Shown piece by piece: positions 41,085 through 41,450 of a stretch of DNA of 41,450 nt; the first letter of the stretch is position 1, and each line of letters starts with the position of its first letter. Below the pieces are notes generated by a model that saw nothing but the letters and a program-made list of their open reading frames with translations, was not told the origin of the DNA and did not search any database. A program made the translations under genes and the position numbers. The stretch is from Verrucomicrobiota bacterium (GTDB lineage: Bacteria; Verrucomicrobiota; Verrucomicrobiia; Chthoniobacterales; Chthoniobacteraceae): contig BJFP01000004.1 of the NCBI GenBank assembly GCA_014189875.1, positions 1-41,450 of the forward strand, written 5' to 3'.

Positions 41085-41450
41085 ATGCGCCTTCCCCTCA
41101 TCATCACTCTCGCGGCCGTGCTCCCGCTGTGCGCCGATCCTGTGGAGCCGGCGAAGAAGCTCGTGGCCGCGGCGCGATCGCAGATCGGAATCACCACGCT
41201 CTACGACGGTGCATACGTGAAGCTCGCATACCCCGGCGGCGACGTGCCGGAAGATCGCGGCGTTTGCACGGATGTCCTCGTGCGCGCATTCCGCGCGATG
41301 GGCTCTGACCTGCAGAAGCTCGTCCATGAGGACATGGCGCGCGCATTTGCAAAGTACCCGCAGAAGTGGGGGCTAAAGTCACCGGATGCGAACATCGATC
41401 ACCGGCGCGTGCCGAACCTTATGCGTTTTTTCGAGCGCGCCGGAAAGACT
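41085..41450 (+). CDS. DUF1287-family protein (3' end outside window)
   Basis: The 122 codons to the window edge give a signal peptide (RLPLIITLAAVLPLCA) and then ARSQIGITTLYDGAYVKLAYPGGDVPEDRGVCTDVLVRAFRAMGSDLQKLVHEDM. The IGxTxxYDxxYxxLxYPGGDVPxxxGVCTDVxxRAxR pattern is characteristic of DUF1287 proteins, which resemble NlpC/P60-type Cys peptidases. The Cys of GVCTDV is the likely nucleophile. ATG 41085 fits the signal peptide. The end of the domain is cut. Confidence 0.9.
   Translation, partial: MRLPLIITLAAVLPLCADPVEPAKKLVAAARSQIGITTLYDGAYVKLAYPGGDVPEDRGVCTDVLVRAFRAMGSDLQKLVHEDMARAFAKYPQKWGLKSPDANIDHRRVPNLMRFFERAGKT

Overview
The window is about 41 kb of GC-rich bacterial chromosome. It has no rRNA, tRNA, CRISPR array or complete mobile element that I can see. 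The gene families suggest a member of the Verrucomicrobiota (the wider PVC group): a Pup-type ligase/depupylase homologue (Dop) in a Gram-negative setting, a remnant of a WD40-type c-type cytochrome of the kind common in Planctomycetes and Verrucomicrobia, an inverse-autotransporter barrel, sugar-phosphate isomerase-like TIM barrels, and intergenic short-unit repeats. This phylum call is inference from gene content.

Layout. Positions 1-3634 are a minus-strand housekeeping run: guaB, ribH, nusB, ftsY (cut by the window edge). Positions 3779-5859 are a compact minus-strand operon of ExbB-, ExbD- and TonB-like proteins and a small membrane zinc ribbon, ending in an intrinsic terminator. Divergent from it are ruvC and lipB (ATGA overlap), then a lone MoxR ATPase. 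Positions 8376-11673 hold a TIM-barrel protein, a gamma carbonic anhydrase-like protein, an HU gene, and a broken cytochrome gene spliced to a DUF4160 remnant and an intact DUF2442 gene. Positions 11724-19338 hold a GH10 xylanase, divergent dop, and an HrpA helicase. Positions 19394-24632 form a metal-uptake-like island: a small CxxC protein, a TonB-dependent receptor, a PepSY membrane protein, two decayed exbB copies, an antisense c-type cytochrome and a transposase tail. Positions 24744-29278 hold a zinc dehydrogenase, a small membrane protein, miaB, maf and a DUF4412 protein. Positions 29374-36381 hold a passenger-less inverse autotransporter barrel, a class I glutamine amidotransferase, a truncated efflux-protein fragment, a radical SAM enzyme, an exported globin, a Tat-exported TIM barrel and an AsmA-like protein. 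Positions 36395-41450 hold an ABC half-transporter, PPK2, a TPR/LysM lipoprotein, a dienelactone hydrolase and the start of a DUF1287 protein.

The most striking non-coding signal is a set of intergenic inverted repeats. At least six of them have arms that are tandem arrays of short units (6, 7, 8 or 10 bp) facing an inverted array of the same unit. The unit differs between loci, but the architecture is constant, and several arrays start at or within a stop codon. Other gaps carry non-periodic nested cruciforms. Among the genes, the main oddities are an ExbD-like protein with Asn in place of the usual membrane aspartate, two independently broken exbB copies beside the TonB receptor, an exported globin preceded by a YHS-like segment, and an orphan dop.
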